From positions 1 to 64,000 of the forward strand of contig JBGAUT010000030.1 in assembly GCA_044228505.1 (NCBI GenBank): 64,000 nucleotides of DNA, in the 5' to 3' direction. Position numbers and translations under genes: made by a program. The notes beneath the pieces were generated by a model. The model saw only the letters and a program-made list of their open reading frames with translations. It ran no database searches and was not told the DNA's origin. This document shows, piece after piece, positions 43,055-51,479 of this stretch. Origin of the DNA: JAEUKA01 sp044228505 (GTDB lineage: Bacteria > Myxococcota_A > Polyangia > Palsa-1104 > JAEUJZ01). Position 1 is the first letter of the stretch. The number at the start of each line of letters is the position of its first letter.

Positions 43055-43768
43055 GTGGAGACGAAGAACAAAACAGAGCCGGAGCAATTGAGTGTTTCCT
43101 CGGCACCGACTCTGCTCGATACAACGACGGAGAGCTCGATTCCTACGGAACCACATCTGGTGGTTCGAACGACACGAATTGGTCGATTCCTGTTGCTCCA
43201 GGAAATCGGGGCCGGCGGAATGGGTACGGTGTTCTCGGCCTATGATGAACAGCTCGATCGCAAAGTAGCGCTGAAGATCCTTCGAAAGCCTGCGGTCGGA
43301 AACAACCTACAGCAGCTCCACATTATGCGCGAGGCCCGAGCGATTGCTCGCATCTCTCACCCGAATGTGGTGGCCATCTACGATGTAAATGAATCAGATG
43401 GGCAGATTCATATTGCGATGGAGTATGTGGAAGGCCAGACGTTGCTGGAGTGGCAGGACCAGACCAAACGGAATTGGAAAGAGACTCTGGCGATGTACCT
43501 GCAAGTCGGAGCAGGCCTTCAATCCGCTCACGATGCAGACGTAGTGCACCGAGACTTTAAGCCGGATAACGTATCTCCCGTCGAGAAATTGCTGTCAAAG
43601 TTTCAAACCCTGAGTGAATGTTGCAGGGAAGTTCTCCCTGGCGTTTCTGGGGCCGCCGTTCTTCCCTACTCTTCTGGCGAGCCAGACGACACGCCCTGTA
43701 AGGACTCTGTTTCACTCCATCACCGCAATGCGTCGGTGGCTTTGGCAGTCATGAATGCGCGCACATAG
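43055..43768 (+). pseudogene. Truncated Ser/Thr protein kinase
   Basis: Residues about 42-175 are a normal Hanks kinase N-lobe and start of the C-lobe: EIGAGGMGTVFSAYD, KVALKIL, AMEYVEGQTL and the catalytic loop HRDFKPDNV (ending at about 43579). Immediately after, the frame continues for 63 residues with no kinase similarity: no DFG, no activation segment, no APE motif. The 3' half appears to have been replaced or deleted, so the product cannot be an active kinase. The frame then overlaps the 3' end of the convergent gene. Start codon GTG 43055 is uncertain. Confidence 0.7.
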
Positions 43769-45723
43769 GTCTCATCACTTACTGCCAGCGGGAGCGCACG
43801 AGGACCATCTATGTCTCTGCTATCCGCAGTCCGGATTGCGCACTGAATTGCTGTCGATACCCTCCCGTTGGAATCACCCTCCGGAATGAGCAGGAGCGCG
43901 GCGTAGGCCGTCGTAAAATCGCCCACTGCTGCTGCTCCACCAACCATGTCGTGGGCAGCATATCGACGTACTGCGGGGCCAGGCAGATTGATTGCAGCAA
44001 AACCCATGTCCGGGCGTCCAACTTGAGCAGCGGCACTCGCAAAGTAGCGGCATGGGAGGTCACGATTCTTGGTTGGAAGCTGAGCGATGGCCGCGAGTCT
44101 TTGCTCAAGCTGCTGCTCTACCCAGTCCCGTTCTCCCAAATCCACCAGGGAGACCAGAAAGGTTGGGTTTGGGTCAGAGGACAGCGCCTGTGCGGCCTTC
44201 AGTGACTCGATGGCCAGTGCACGATTGGGAGTATGCTGCGCAATGCTGTAGTGATCAACCCGCAGCGCTTTGGCCATCATCTGCCGCAGTTCTGTCTCCA
44301 TTCCCATGGCAGCCAAGTATGGGAGTCCATAGCCACCTTCTTGCCACTTCGGAAGCTGTTCTTGAACGTACTCCTTAGCCCGCCTATTCGCGTGCCGCGA
44401 TAGAAGTGCAAAGCTCTGCTGCCGTAGCGAGGGGTGCCATTCATCATCGTGAAGCAGCGTCTCGGCCAGCGGCACCGCCAGCATGGGAGACTTCTGTTCG
44501 GTCTTCAGCAGGGCGATGAGTCCGTATTGATAATCCTCGATGACCTTCGGCCAACGGATCATCAGTGACAGATACTTTTCCGGCTCACCTCGAGCGATCA
44601 ATCGACGCAGCAGCCTCTCACTCAGTTCGAGGTCTTTGTGGTGGGTGCTATCCCCAACTGATGATGTCCATCTGTCCAGAAGCGCCGCGAAGATCGACTC
44701 CTGTTCCTCGAACATCGCCATCGCTCCCGGCACGAGCCGGCTCGCGAGATAGTCGCTACCACTGAGCGATTGCGGAATGAGTTGCCGTACCAAATCCCAC
44801 TGTCCCCCTTGAGCGGCGATCGACAGCAGAGTGTGAATCATATAGTTCTGAACGGATTGGTACTGTGACATGCTGTCGCGCAGGCGCTGGAACATCTCAT
44901 CTGCTTTCTGTTTTTGGCCCAGCCGCCACCACAGTGCAGCAAGTCCACCCCCTGCTGTGAAATCGGAATCGTCCGCTTCAACGTAGTGCGACTCTGCGTA
45001 CTGTAGGAACTCTTTTGCAGAGTCTATTTTTCCCGCCACGAATCGATCGATACCGACGAAAGCTGCGCCTTGTACACGGTAGGGAAGAGACAGGAATGTA
45101 AGCCATAACTTCACGCTGTCTTCGGAGGCGTCTTTGGCCCAGTTTTGCAGCATTCCTTGTTCGATAAGATAGTTGGACCAAGTTCCTCCGCAGCGCTGAA
45201 TTCCTTCGAGTGCCATGAGTCGAAGGTCGTCGTAGGTACGTGGCAGAAGCGCCGCTGCAGCGGTTTTCCCTTTGCGTTGCTTGGCGGGGTTGGTTGTGTC
45301 TCCCTTCGGCGGCGCGGTCAGTCCCTCACCTTTTCCGGGTTCGACATAGTCATACAGTTCATCACCATCACCCACGTTGATCCCATCCAGGAGCGAAGCT
45401 TGAGTTACTTCGATGGTGTAGACAACCTGAGGGTTTTTGTCGCCGGTACGGATGACCGTGAAATAGTCCTTGGCCTTATGCTTGATCTTGGCGTTTTTGA
45501 CCGGGGAACGCTTGACCGACTTCACATAACGCGAGGCCATCGCAACATCATTGCAGGAGTCGTCGTTGTCATCGACTGGAGACACCCATTCGTACAAGAG
45601 CTTCCAGGCAAACAGACGGTCGGTGCCAAACTCTGAGACATCGGGATGGATGATTGACAGCTCGACTGTGATGATCGAGCCTTGCTTGGCGACAAAGCGC
45701 TCAAAGTACAGCGGACTAGCCAT
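43720..45723 (-). CDS. Large helical-repeat protein of unknown function
   Basis: A 667-residue protein with no recognised family. Residues 1-130 are beta-rich (MASPLYFERFVAKQGSIITV) and followed by a basic low-complexity linker (KQRKGKTAAAA). From about 165 onward it is alpha-helical with repeat-like pairs resembling TPR/HEAT solenoids (GGGLAALWWRLGQKQKADEMF, LLSIAAQGGQWDLVRQLI, AADMVGG-like turns near the end). ATG 45723 is favoured over the longer frame to 45759. It is separated from the lanthipeptide-like genes by about 360 bases and is divergent from the HETAGH-motif gene, so it may be part of the same locus, perhaps as a scaffold. Confidence 0.65.
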   Translation of the reverse strand: MASPLYFERFVAKQGSIITVELSIIHPDVSEFGTDRLFAWKLLYEWVSPVDDNDDSCNDVAMASRYVKSVKRSPVKNAKIKHKAKDYFTVIRTGDKNPQVVYTIEVTQASLLDGINVGDGDELYDYVEPGKGEGLTAPPKGDTTNPAKQRKGKTAAAALLPRTYDDLRLMALEGIQRCGGTWSNYLIEQGMLQNWAKDASEDSVKLWLTFLSLPYRVQGAAFVGIDRFVAGKIDSAKEFLQYAESHYVEADDSDFTAGGGLAALWWRLGQKQKADEMFQRLRDSMSQYQSVQNYMIHTLLSIAAQGGQWDLVRQLIPQSLSGSDYLASRLVPGAMAMFEEQESIFAALLDRWTSSVGDSTHHKDLELSERLLRRLIARGEPEKYLSLMIRWPKVIEDYQYGLIALLKTEQKSPMLAVPLAETLLHDDEWHPSLRQQSFALLSRHANRRAKEYVQEQLPKWQEGGYGLPYLAAMGMETELRQMMAKALRVDHYSIAQHTPNRALAIESLKAAQALSSDPNPTFLVSLVDLGERDWVEQQLEQRLAAIAQLPTKNRDLPCRYFASAAAQVGRPDMGFAAINLPGPAVRRYAAHDMVGGAAAVGDFTTAYAALLLIPEGDSNGRVSTAIQCAIRTADSRDIDGPRALPLAVSDETYVRAFMTAKATDALR

Positions 45724-45797
45724 TCTTATATCGTACTTGTACTCTGGGGAACGTGGCAACCTCGCACAGATCGTCAGAGTGATCCGAGCGCAGTCAG

Positions 45798-46070
45798 ATG
45801 GAGGCTCTGGACGATCTGCTCTTCAAGGAGCGTGGACCTTCTTCACTGGATCATCCTGTCTGCGGAAAGCCCAAGAACCATCTTCATTCCTTGAGTGAGT
45901 CTGGAACAGTTCTTGAAGAGCAGATCTCCAGGTCAAGTGATGCTCCGTTGGCGGTTCTTGACGCATCGTGTTTTCCTAACGATCCTGACAACGCTTTCTC
46001 GCTGACGAAGACGGATTTTCGAGTTGACAACGGTGTGACGATGCAAGCAGACGGCTGTAGCGCGGTCTGA
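45798..46070 (+). CDS. Possible 90-residue small protein (weak)
   Basis: An open frame of 90 codons in the otherwise empty divergent region. It ends 14 bases before the ATG of the HETAGH gene, and the sequence is Ser-, Asp- and Glu-rich in its first part with a C-terminal stretch containing DASCFPNDP and GCSAV. That profile would fit a small RiPP-type precursor or an unrelated regulator, but no ribosome binding site is convincing at 45798. The frame also contains a 15-base inverted repeat (45813-45827 and 45912-45926), so it may be non-coding regulatory DNA. Confidence 0.2.
   Translation: MEALDDLLFKERGPSSLDHPVCGKPKNHLHSLSESGTVLEEQISRSSDAPLAVLDASCFPNDPDNAFSLTKTDFRVDNGVTMQADGCSAV
45813..45926. 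repeat. 15-base perfect inverted repeat with ~84-base loop
   Basis: GATCTGCTCTTCAAG at 45813-45827 and its exact reverse complement at 45912-45926. It lies in the divergent interval between the solenoid protein gene and the HETAGH gene. It could form a stem in RNA or be paired binding sites. Confidence 0.55.
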
Positions 46071-46084
46071 AAGGAGTGACGACA

Positions 46085-47401
46085 ATGGCGGCACCGAATT
46101 TGGACAATCTCCAGGGCTGTATTGTGGATGCTCGGCAGGCGATACAAGATCGCCAAGCGGTGACGCCGGGACTGCCGCGGTATCAACAACTACTGTCCGA
46201 GTTCTACAGTGCAATGGCGCAACTTCCGCAAAGATACCAGCAAGCGGTGGCCGTGCCGTGCCTGTGGATGCTGAAGCAGCTTGGACCAGCAGGTTATGCT
46301 GCGACGCTCCAGAGTCCACAGTACGCTCCCTTGTGGGAATCAATTCTTGCGGTGTTGCAGGCAGGGATGGGATTTGAAGAAGCTGCGACAGCAGCCGTTC
46401 AGGAGATCGTGAGCGATCTCTACGAAGGCTTCTTGAGCGAGGAGGACCGCCGTGGCATCAAGAGCCCAGACCGCTCCATGTTGACCCCACTTGTGAAGTG
46501 GGGCGCGAGCCGACGTGGACCGTATACGTTCACCTGTGATGCCATGGCACCGCTGGGTCTGCAGACGGCCATTGTCAATCTTCCGGTTTGCAATGCGCGT
46601 GCGGGCTTGATCAGCTGGCCATCATTATCCCATGAGACGGCGGGACACGACATCCTGACCGCAGACGATGGTCTGCTCAGTGAAGTAAGGGAGCTTCTCG
46701 GCGCTACGCTCGCAAGTCAAGGGTACCCAGAGCATGCGCAATACTGGGTGGCTCGTCTGGATGAAACGCTGGCCGATGTCGTTTCGGTTCTAAACCTCGG
46801 GCCGACGGCAGTACTCGGCTTTGTCGGGCACTTCCGAGCGCTGCGTTCCTTGGTACTCGGCAGTCCCAGACTTACGACTTACGAGGGAGCGAGTGGGCGA
46901 TATCCTCCAGATATCCTGCGCGCATTTGTGCAAGCGGAAGTGGTGGCAAGACTCTCGTTTTCTGACGCGACGGCCTGGGCGGATGCGCTGCGGCGCGAGA
47001 TCGAGCGTGATCTTGGAACTCCGATCGTAATCATGGGCAGAGCCGTCGATTCCGAGCAAGAGCGTGCGGTGTGTTCTGTCGTTGCGGAAGTACTGGCAAG
47101 CAGCAAGCTCCAGTCACTATCAGGACACGCGCTGGATGAGATCCAGAACTGGCGAGATAGCGACGAAGCCGTAACAGTCGAGCTGCGGCGCATCCTGCAA
47201 TCAGAAGACCCCTTACCACGCCAATATCAGGAAGGCACCTATGCGGCACATGCAATGGCGGCAGCAGTGACGGCGGCAGTGCAGCAGCAGGGCGATCCAC
47301 GTCGTCTGATTGGACGGCTGAGGACGATGCTGGTTGACATGCATCGCAGCAATCCATTGTGGAATTCGCGGAACCGCTCCGGAGTCTTTCAGCCGTCTTG
47401 A
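46085..47401 (+). CDS. Unknown protein with HETAGH metalloprotease-like motif, in the lanthipeptide-like locus
   Basis: A 438-residue soluble protein. The most striking segment is LSHETAGHDI (His183, Glu184, His188), followed about 40 residues later by RLDETLADVVSVLNLG (Asp226, Glu227). This resembles a zinc peptidase site (HExxH plus a downstream acidic ligand), but with one extra residue between the histidines, so the family is not certain. The rest is helical. AAGGAG lies eight bases upstream of ATG 46085, which is why I prefer it to GTG 46076. It is convergent with lanC (stop codons one base apart), and a leader peptidase or maturation role is possible. Confidence 0.7.
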   Translation: MAAPNLDNLQGCIVDARQAIQDRQAVTPGLPRYQQLLSEFYSAMAQLPQRYQQAVAVPCLWMLKQLGPAGYAATLQSPQYAPLWESILAVLQAGMGFEEAATAAVQEIVSDLYEGFLSEEDRRGIKSPDRSMLTPLVKWGASRRGPYTFTCDAMAPLGLQTAIVNLPVCNARAGLISWPSLSHETAGHDILTADDGLLSEVRELLGATLASQGYPEHAQYWVARLDETLADVVSVLNLGPTAVLGFVGHFRALRSLVLGSPRLTTYEGASGRYPPDILRAFVQAEVVARLSFSDATAWADALRREIERDLGTPIVIMGRAVDSEQERAVCSVVAEVLASSKLQSLSGHALDEIQNWRDSDEAVTVELRRILQSEDPLPRQYQEGTYAAHAMAAAVTAAVQQQGDPRRLIGRLRTMLVDMHRSNPLWNSRNRSGVFQPS

Positions 47402-47402
47402 C

Positions 47403-48734
47403 TCAAGTTGATCCCACCCCATGGGGTGGGACCAATACCGACGGAATCTTCTGCGGAGCGTGCAGCCGCAGATAGAACAGTCCAATGCCGGCGGTGCCTA
47501 CGAGGAGTGATGGATTGGGACCTCCTGATGGAGTTCCAGTGTGATAACGCGCCCCGGGTAGCTCTTCGCTGAGTAGTTCGGTTCCTACACGCTCAGCTTG
47601 CTGCACAAGGCTCTCTTGAGAAAGCAGCAGACCACAGGTTAGCAGGATGTCGCCAAAGCCAGCTCCACCGTGACAGAGCGTCCCATCTTGCCTTGGCCCA
47701 GTGCGTCGCGCATCCAAAGCTTGACTCGTGGTCTTGATGCCAGCGGCGATGTCTGCCGCCAGCATTCCTGCGAGGCTTGGCATTAACGTCTGGGCACGGA
47801 GTCGTGAAAGCAGAATTCCGGGTGCTCCGTGGCACCACGTAGTGCCGAAGACTGTTAGCGAGGCTGGGTCCGTTCCCTCTGCGACAGAGCGAAGATCTGG
47901 CCAGTTCATCCGACTTGGATTGAACCAGTGACTCTCGAACGCAACCGCACCTAGAAACCCGTCTAAGAACTGCTGCTGAGCGCTGACCGCGTACAACTCT
48001 AGCAGCGCAAGCGCAATTCCGGCCTGGCCATGGGAGTAGCCTGTCATCGGGAGCGCCACTCCCTGCTGGCTTTGGTTCGGATCACTCATGGCGGTGCCGC
48101 GCCATAACCACTGTCCATCGGTACTCCGCTCGGCACGCTGACACAGGTTTTCACCAAGCCAAATCGCCGCCCGATGCAACTTCTCGGCTCGCGAATCGGA
48201 TCCCGCAGAGCGCGCTATCGTTAGGAATGCAAGAATTCCTCCGGCTGCCCCGCTGATGATGTCAAGAGGTGTAGCTTCTTGAGAAGATACGGTGAGTTTG
48301 TCGGCCGTTTGAGCGGCCAATGCAAGTCCCGCTTCAGCAATCTCTGGGACAGAGAGCAGTTGTCCAACCTGAGTTGCTACAAATGCAATCCCTAAGGAGC
48401 CGCTATAAAATCCAATGGGATGGGCAGCACGAGGAAGTGGCCGATGCAGCGCATGGCGGATTGCACCCAGTGCCGTGCGTCGCACGGAAGCATCACCTGT
48501 TCTGGCGGCCAGATGCGCCAAGAACAACGACACGCCGGATGTTCCACCATACAGCTCAGAGCCAAGCGACTCTGCCGTCGGAGTAATGATCAGCGTTTGC
48601 TCATCCGCTTCATCTTGTGATCGGCCAATGAACGTACAGCGATCTTCGTACCAGATTGCTTCAGCGCAAAGTGCTTTGCCAATCCGTAGTGCGGCATCGA
48701 GCCAGCGTGGATCGCCGATCGGAATGGTATTCAT
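47403..48734 (-). CDS. LanC-family lanthionine cyclase
   Basis: A 443-residue LanC-like protein with all catalytic motifs: GYSHGQAG (His235, proposed acid/base), WCHGAPG (Cys301) and LCHGGAG (Cys354, His355). The two Cys and His355 correspond to the zinc ligands of NisC (Cys284, Cys330, His331). It should activate Cys thiols for addition to dehydroamino acids, forming lanthionine or methyllanthionine. Its start overlaps the stop of the HopA1-family gene (ATGA), so it is the third gene of a coupled kinase-HopA1-LanC operon. Stand-alone LanC beside this dehydration pair differs from class I-IV systems. Confidence 0.92.
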   Translation of the reverse strand: MNTIPIGDPRWLDAALRIGKALCAEAIWYEDRCTFIGRSQDEADEQTLIITPTAESLGSELYGGTSGVSLFLAHLAARTGDASVRRTALGAIRHALHRPLPRAAHPIGFYSGSLGIAFVATQVGQLLSVPEIAEAGLALAAQTADKLTVSSQEATPLDIISGAAGGILAFLTIARSAGSDSRAEKLHRAAIWLGENLCQRAERSTDGQWLWRGTAMSDPNQSQQGVALPMTGYSHGQAGIALALLELYAVSAQQQFLDGFLGAVAFESHWFNPSRMNWPDLRSVAEGTDPASLTVFGTTWCHGAPGILLSRLRAQTLMPSLAGMLAADIAAGIKTTSQALDARRTGPRQDGTLCHGGAGFGDILLTCGLLLSQESLVQQAERVGTELLSEELPGARYHTGTPSGGPNPSLLVGTAGIGLFYLRLHAPQKIPSVLVPPHGVGST

Positions 48735-49780
48735 CGTCGATGCTTCCCTTTCTGTACGCTCTTTGGTGCGTTGGCCTCTGGCGCTCGAACTGTACCGCTC
48801 CCTCCTAACGGAACATAATCGTCAACAGAGCCAGGCTGCAAATACAACGCCGCCACATTCAGACCGGCCGCAGTGAGTGCTTCCGAGATACTGGTCATCC
48901 GCGATTCATCATCAGCACGACCCAAACCAAACGCACTCCACAGACCCTGCGCCACCAACCGACAGCGATGCTGACCAAAGCTGTCTTCGGTTTGAGGATC
49001 CTCAGCCAAGCCTATCCCATCGGCCAGTCGCTTGGTAAAGAGGGGCACGGGTTTGCGCAGCAGCGGTGAAAGAGGCTCATGAATAGCGGGCAGCAGCGGA
49101 GCCACACGCTTGTAGTCACGCTTGTCTACATAGAGAACCGCTGCGTCAGCTCGCGGGAATCCCTCGTGCTGATTCACGACCTTGGCGCGAAATGGAATTC
49201 CTGCTCGATTGAGGACCATTGTGACCGTCCGGATAAACGGGGCCGCCCCGTTTGCCTCCACATGAAAATAGAAACGAACCAGACGACCTTCTTCGTCACG
49301 TGTCGAGCGTTCATCGCCATCGCCAATCGCGATGTAGAAGCCGGGCATGAGCTCGCGCAGTTCCTTGCCAATACGAATGCGACATGGAGTTCCGGTGCGA
49401 GCGCTATTTCCAAGCGAACGTAGCTGCAGCGGTGTAACCCACAGGGTGAGCTGATCTTTCCGTACAGGAATTCGTCCGTCCTCTTCCGGACCCTGAATGA
49501 TCCAGCCCGGCTCCCAGGTTCCCTTCCCGCAGTTTGCAGCGGACAGCTCGGCTCCCAACGTGCGATTGCGAAGCTCATCCCGAAAGCCAGCGCTCTGTGG
49601 ATCGGACCGCGCATACAAACGAGCATAGAGCGCCTTTCGCAGCTCCGGAAGAAGAGGTGGCTCAGGATTCCCAGGCAGGCCGGAAGTCTGGTAGAGCTCA
49701 CCTCGAATCCGAAACTGAGTGGGCGAGTCAATTACCACGGCAGCGAGTAGTTCTCGCAGATCCTCACGGGTGTCGCTCAT
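48731..49780 (-). CDS. HopA1-family protein, putative phospho-Ser/Thr lyase
   Basis: A 349-residue protein matching the HopA1 type III effector family in its central half: RFYFHVEANGAAPFIRTVT near residues 169-187, LNRAGIPFRAKVV near 190-202, PRADAAVLYVD near 209-219 and KPVPLFTKRLADGIGLAEDP near 243-262, then EDSFGQHRC. In thioamitide and class V lanthipeptide pathways, a HopA1-family protein works with an APH-fold kinase to eliminate phosphate from phospho-Ser/Thr, giving Dha/Dhb. Here it overlaps the kinase gene (ATGA at 49777-49780) and the lanC gene, exactly as expected for that role. It is cytoplasmic; no secretion signal, so not an effector. Confidence 0.85.
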   Translation of the reverse strand: MSDTREDLRELLAAVVIDSPTQFRIRGELYQTSGLPGNPEPPLLPELRKALYARLYARSDPQSAGFRDELRNRTLGAELSAANCGKGTWEPGWIIQGPEEDGRIPVRKDQLTLWVTPLQLRSLGNSARTGTPCRIRIGKELRELMPGFYIAIGDGDERSTRDEEGRLVRFYFHVEANGAAPFIRTVTMVLNRAGIPFRAKVVNQHEGFPRADAAVLYVDKRDYKRVAPLLPAIHEPLSPLLRKPVPLFTKRLADGIGLAEDPQTEDSFGQHRCRLVAQGLWSAFGLGRADDESRMTSISEALTAAGLNVAALYLQPGSVDDYVPLGGSGTVRAPEANAPKSVQKGKHRR

Positions 49781-50895
49781 GACTTGGCCTTCCCCGGGGA
49801 AAGTCCCAGAAGATGCTGTGCCGCGCCGCTGGGGTCCGCCAGGATATTCGCGCTGACTTGCAGCATCATCACTTCATGATTTCCTAGTGCAGAGGCCCGC
49901 TGTGCAGACTCGTACGCATACTGGACCAAATACGCTCCACAGTATCGTACTGATCGCAAAAGGAGTGCCTCAGCCACTTCCTCACTCAACTCCGCAGCGC
50001 TGCGATAGTGCTCAAAGAGTTGCTGGGCACCCACCTGGAAGCCGTGAAGTGGAAACTGTGCGGCCTCTGCCATCTGCGCCCCCTTCATTCCCTTGGCAAT
50101 CGGCATCGAGGTAATCCAGTAGACCAAGAAGTCCTTCCACATTGCCGCGACATCCCAGGCTGGGTCTCCAAGCTGCACTAGCTCCCAGTCGACGATCCGC
50201 AGTTCTACCGGCTCTCCAGGACGAGTCCCGCCTTTGGTCACCAGGATGTTGTCTGCTTTGATATCGCAGTGGATCAGCGTCTCGGCTTTCCAGCCGCGTC
50301 GAAGTTCGTCAAGCTGACCGCTCAACTTCTGATTTTGTTGGATGATTTGCAGCGTCTTGTGATTCGCAGCAGAGATCTCCATCAGGATCTCTGGACCTGG
50401 TCGATGCACCCACATCACCCAAGGCGCGTGGGACTTCAAGACCCTCGATGAGTCTTTGCCGATCTCACGGAGAGTGCGGTGATATGTTCCAAGCGCTCGC
50501 CCCATCGCTGAGCCGAGAGCTGACAGAAACCAACCGCTTCGGAACGTGTGCGCAAACTCCTGAATGGGTGTCGCTGGATCAAGCAACTCCAAGATCAGGA
50601 CATCATCCTCGGCTCGACTCCCAACGAATCGCGGAAGCAGATCTCGTACTGCTCGTGCGCGCTCGTCCTTGGCGACAGTCGAGTAGAACTCCATCTCGTT
50701 GCGGAGTGTCTCGTGGGTTCCGGCTTGCTCTGCTTGCTTGATCAACAAGCCGGGGCCCTCGTCGCGTGTTACGCGAAGGTTGCGATTTCGCCGTGAGGCA
50801 CTAACCGCGCGGACGTAACCATCCACAACCGCTGTACGCTCCAAGAACCCATGGTCCAATAGGAATGGAAACACGTTGTCGATGTCGAGTAGCAC
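49777..50895 (-). CDS. APH-fold phosphotransferase, putative peptide Ser/Thr kinase
   Basis: A 372-residue protein with the aminoglycoside-phosphotransferase fold. The catalytic loop is IHCDIKADNILV (His209, Asp211, Asn216) and the metal-binding segment is RIVDWELVQLGDPAWD (Asp236); LLIKQAE near residue 53 supplies the nucleotide-binding Lys. Start GTG 50895 is chosen because GGAGAG lies about seven bases upstream; the frame extends to an ATG at 50967 but that adds a Phe-rich stretch without similarity. First gene of the coupled operon. In related RiPP pathways such a kinase phosphorylates Ser/Thr of the precursor before HopA1-mediated elimination, which is a better fit than antibiotic resistance. 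Confidence 0.85.
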   Translation of the reverse strand: MLLDIDNVFPFLLDHGFLERTAVVDGYVRAVSASRRNRNLRVTRDEGPGLLIKQAEQAGTHETLRNEMEFYSTVAKDERARAVRDLLPRFVGSRAEDDVLILELLDPATPIQEFAHTFRSGWFLSALGSAMGRALGTYHRTLREIGKDSSRVLKSHAPWVMWVHRPGPEILMEISAANHKTLQIIQQNQKLSGQLDELRRGWKAETLIHCDIKADNILVTKGGTRPGEPVELRIVDWELVQLGDPAWDVAAMWKDFLVYWITSMPIAKGMKGAQMAEAAQFPLHGFQVGAQQLFEHYRSAAELSEEVAEALLLRSVRYCGAYLVQYAYESAQRASALGNHEVMMLQVSANILADPSGAAQHLLGLSPGKAKS

Positions 50896-51234
50896 GCGGG
50901 CTCTCCACTCATGTCTGGAATGTGTCGACCCCGAAAGGTTGGGGAATAAGAAACAGAACAAATGCAATATAAGTCGAAATTTGTGAGGGCAAGGAACTTT
51001 TTTGACGCAGAGAGAAAGAAGGAACCTGCGAGACGCACGACCAGGGTTCCGATGCCAAAGCGCAGCTTGTCAGTGGGCATCGTCGAATAGATCGCTTCAT
51101 GCCGAAGGTGACGTAACGCTGAGGTCACGACGCCATGGACGGTATGCTGTCGTCGAGATCGAGCGACCCCACCAGCGGTGTCTCGATCTCGATGCGCTGT
51201 CACCGATCCCGAGCAGATTCCCCCCTGCAAGGAA

Positions 51235-51381
51235 GAATCAAGGCGATGAGCTGTTTCGACATACTCACCAAAACGCGCATTATTTGCGCTGTTGTCGATC
51301 CACAGCACATTCCTTCCTACGAGGATGAATCAAGACGATGAGCTGTTTCGATATACTCACCAAAACGCGCATTATTTGCGC
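51235..51381 (+). repeat. Two 55-base direct repeats between the kinase operon and the Thr-Cys repeat gene
   Basis: Copies at 51235-51289 and 51327-51381 differ at two positions and are 92 bases apart. Each contains the dyad GCGCATTATTTGCGC (arms GCGCA/TGCGC). Each also contains an ATG followed by codons for MSCFDILTKTRIICA. The copies lie in the 584-base interval shared by the divergent modification operon and the substrate gene, upstream of the latter's likely promoter, so they are candidate operators or short ORFs. Confidence 0.8.
51246..51341 (+). CDS. Possible 31-residue peptide (copy 1 of a duplicated short ORF)
   Basis: ATG 51246 to TGA 51339-51341 encodes MSCFDILTKTRIICA followed by VVDPQHIPSYEDESRR. 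The first 15 residues are identical to those of the next short ORF, and the only difference between the copies inside these codons is synonymous (GAC/GAT). The stop overlaps the next start (ATGA). A GGAAG lies upstream but at a long spacing. Could be a small peptide, an upstream leader ORF, or coincidence of a duplicated DNA site. Confidence 0.25.
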   Translation: MSCFDILTKTRIICAVVDPQHIPSYEDESRR

Positions 51382-51397
51382 CCGTCCTCCACGATAA
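51338..51397 (+). CDS. Possible 19-residue peptide (copy 2 of a duplicated short ORF)
   Basis: ATG 51338 overlaps the stop of copy 1 and the frame ends at TAA 51395-51397, giving MSCFDILTKTRIICARPPR. It has Ser, two Thr and two Cys, which is compatible with a small lanthipeptide-like substrate but far from proof. GAGG lies about thirteen bases upstream. It ends before the predicted promoter of the Thr-Cys repeat gene. Confidence 0.25.
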   Translation: MSCFDILTKTRIICARPPR

Positions 51398-51413
51398 TAT
51401 ATTTGGCATCCTA

Positions 51414-51443
51414 TTGACGCAATAACCCTCTCATGATTATCTT
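51414..51443 (+). promoter_or_regulatory. Sigma-70-like promoter of the Thr-Cys repeat protein
   Basis: TTGACG at 51414-51419 and TATCTT at 51438-51443 are separated by 18 bases, a near-consensus housekeeping promoter. It would give a 5' UTR of about 30 bases. A small hairpin (CTTCG/CGAAG, 51451-51467) precedes the strong ribosome binding site GGAGGG (51469-51474), five bases from the ATG at 51480. Confidence 0.55.
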
Positions 51444-51479
51444 ATCCGTGCTTCGATTTCACCGAAGTGGAGGGTTCCT

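Noticed and set aside
48731..49780. Type III secretion effector HopA1
   Set aside because: No secretion system genes or chaperone nearby, and the partner genes match RiPP use of this family.
49777..50895. Aminoglycoside resistance phosphotransferase
   Set aside because: The fold and motifs match, but ATGA coupling to HopA1 and LanC genes fits a RiPP kinase much better.
51235..51381. CRISPR array
   Set aside because: Only two long repeats with a single 37-base spacer and no cas genes.
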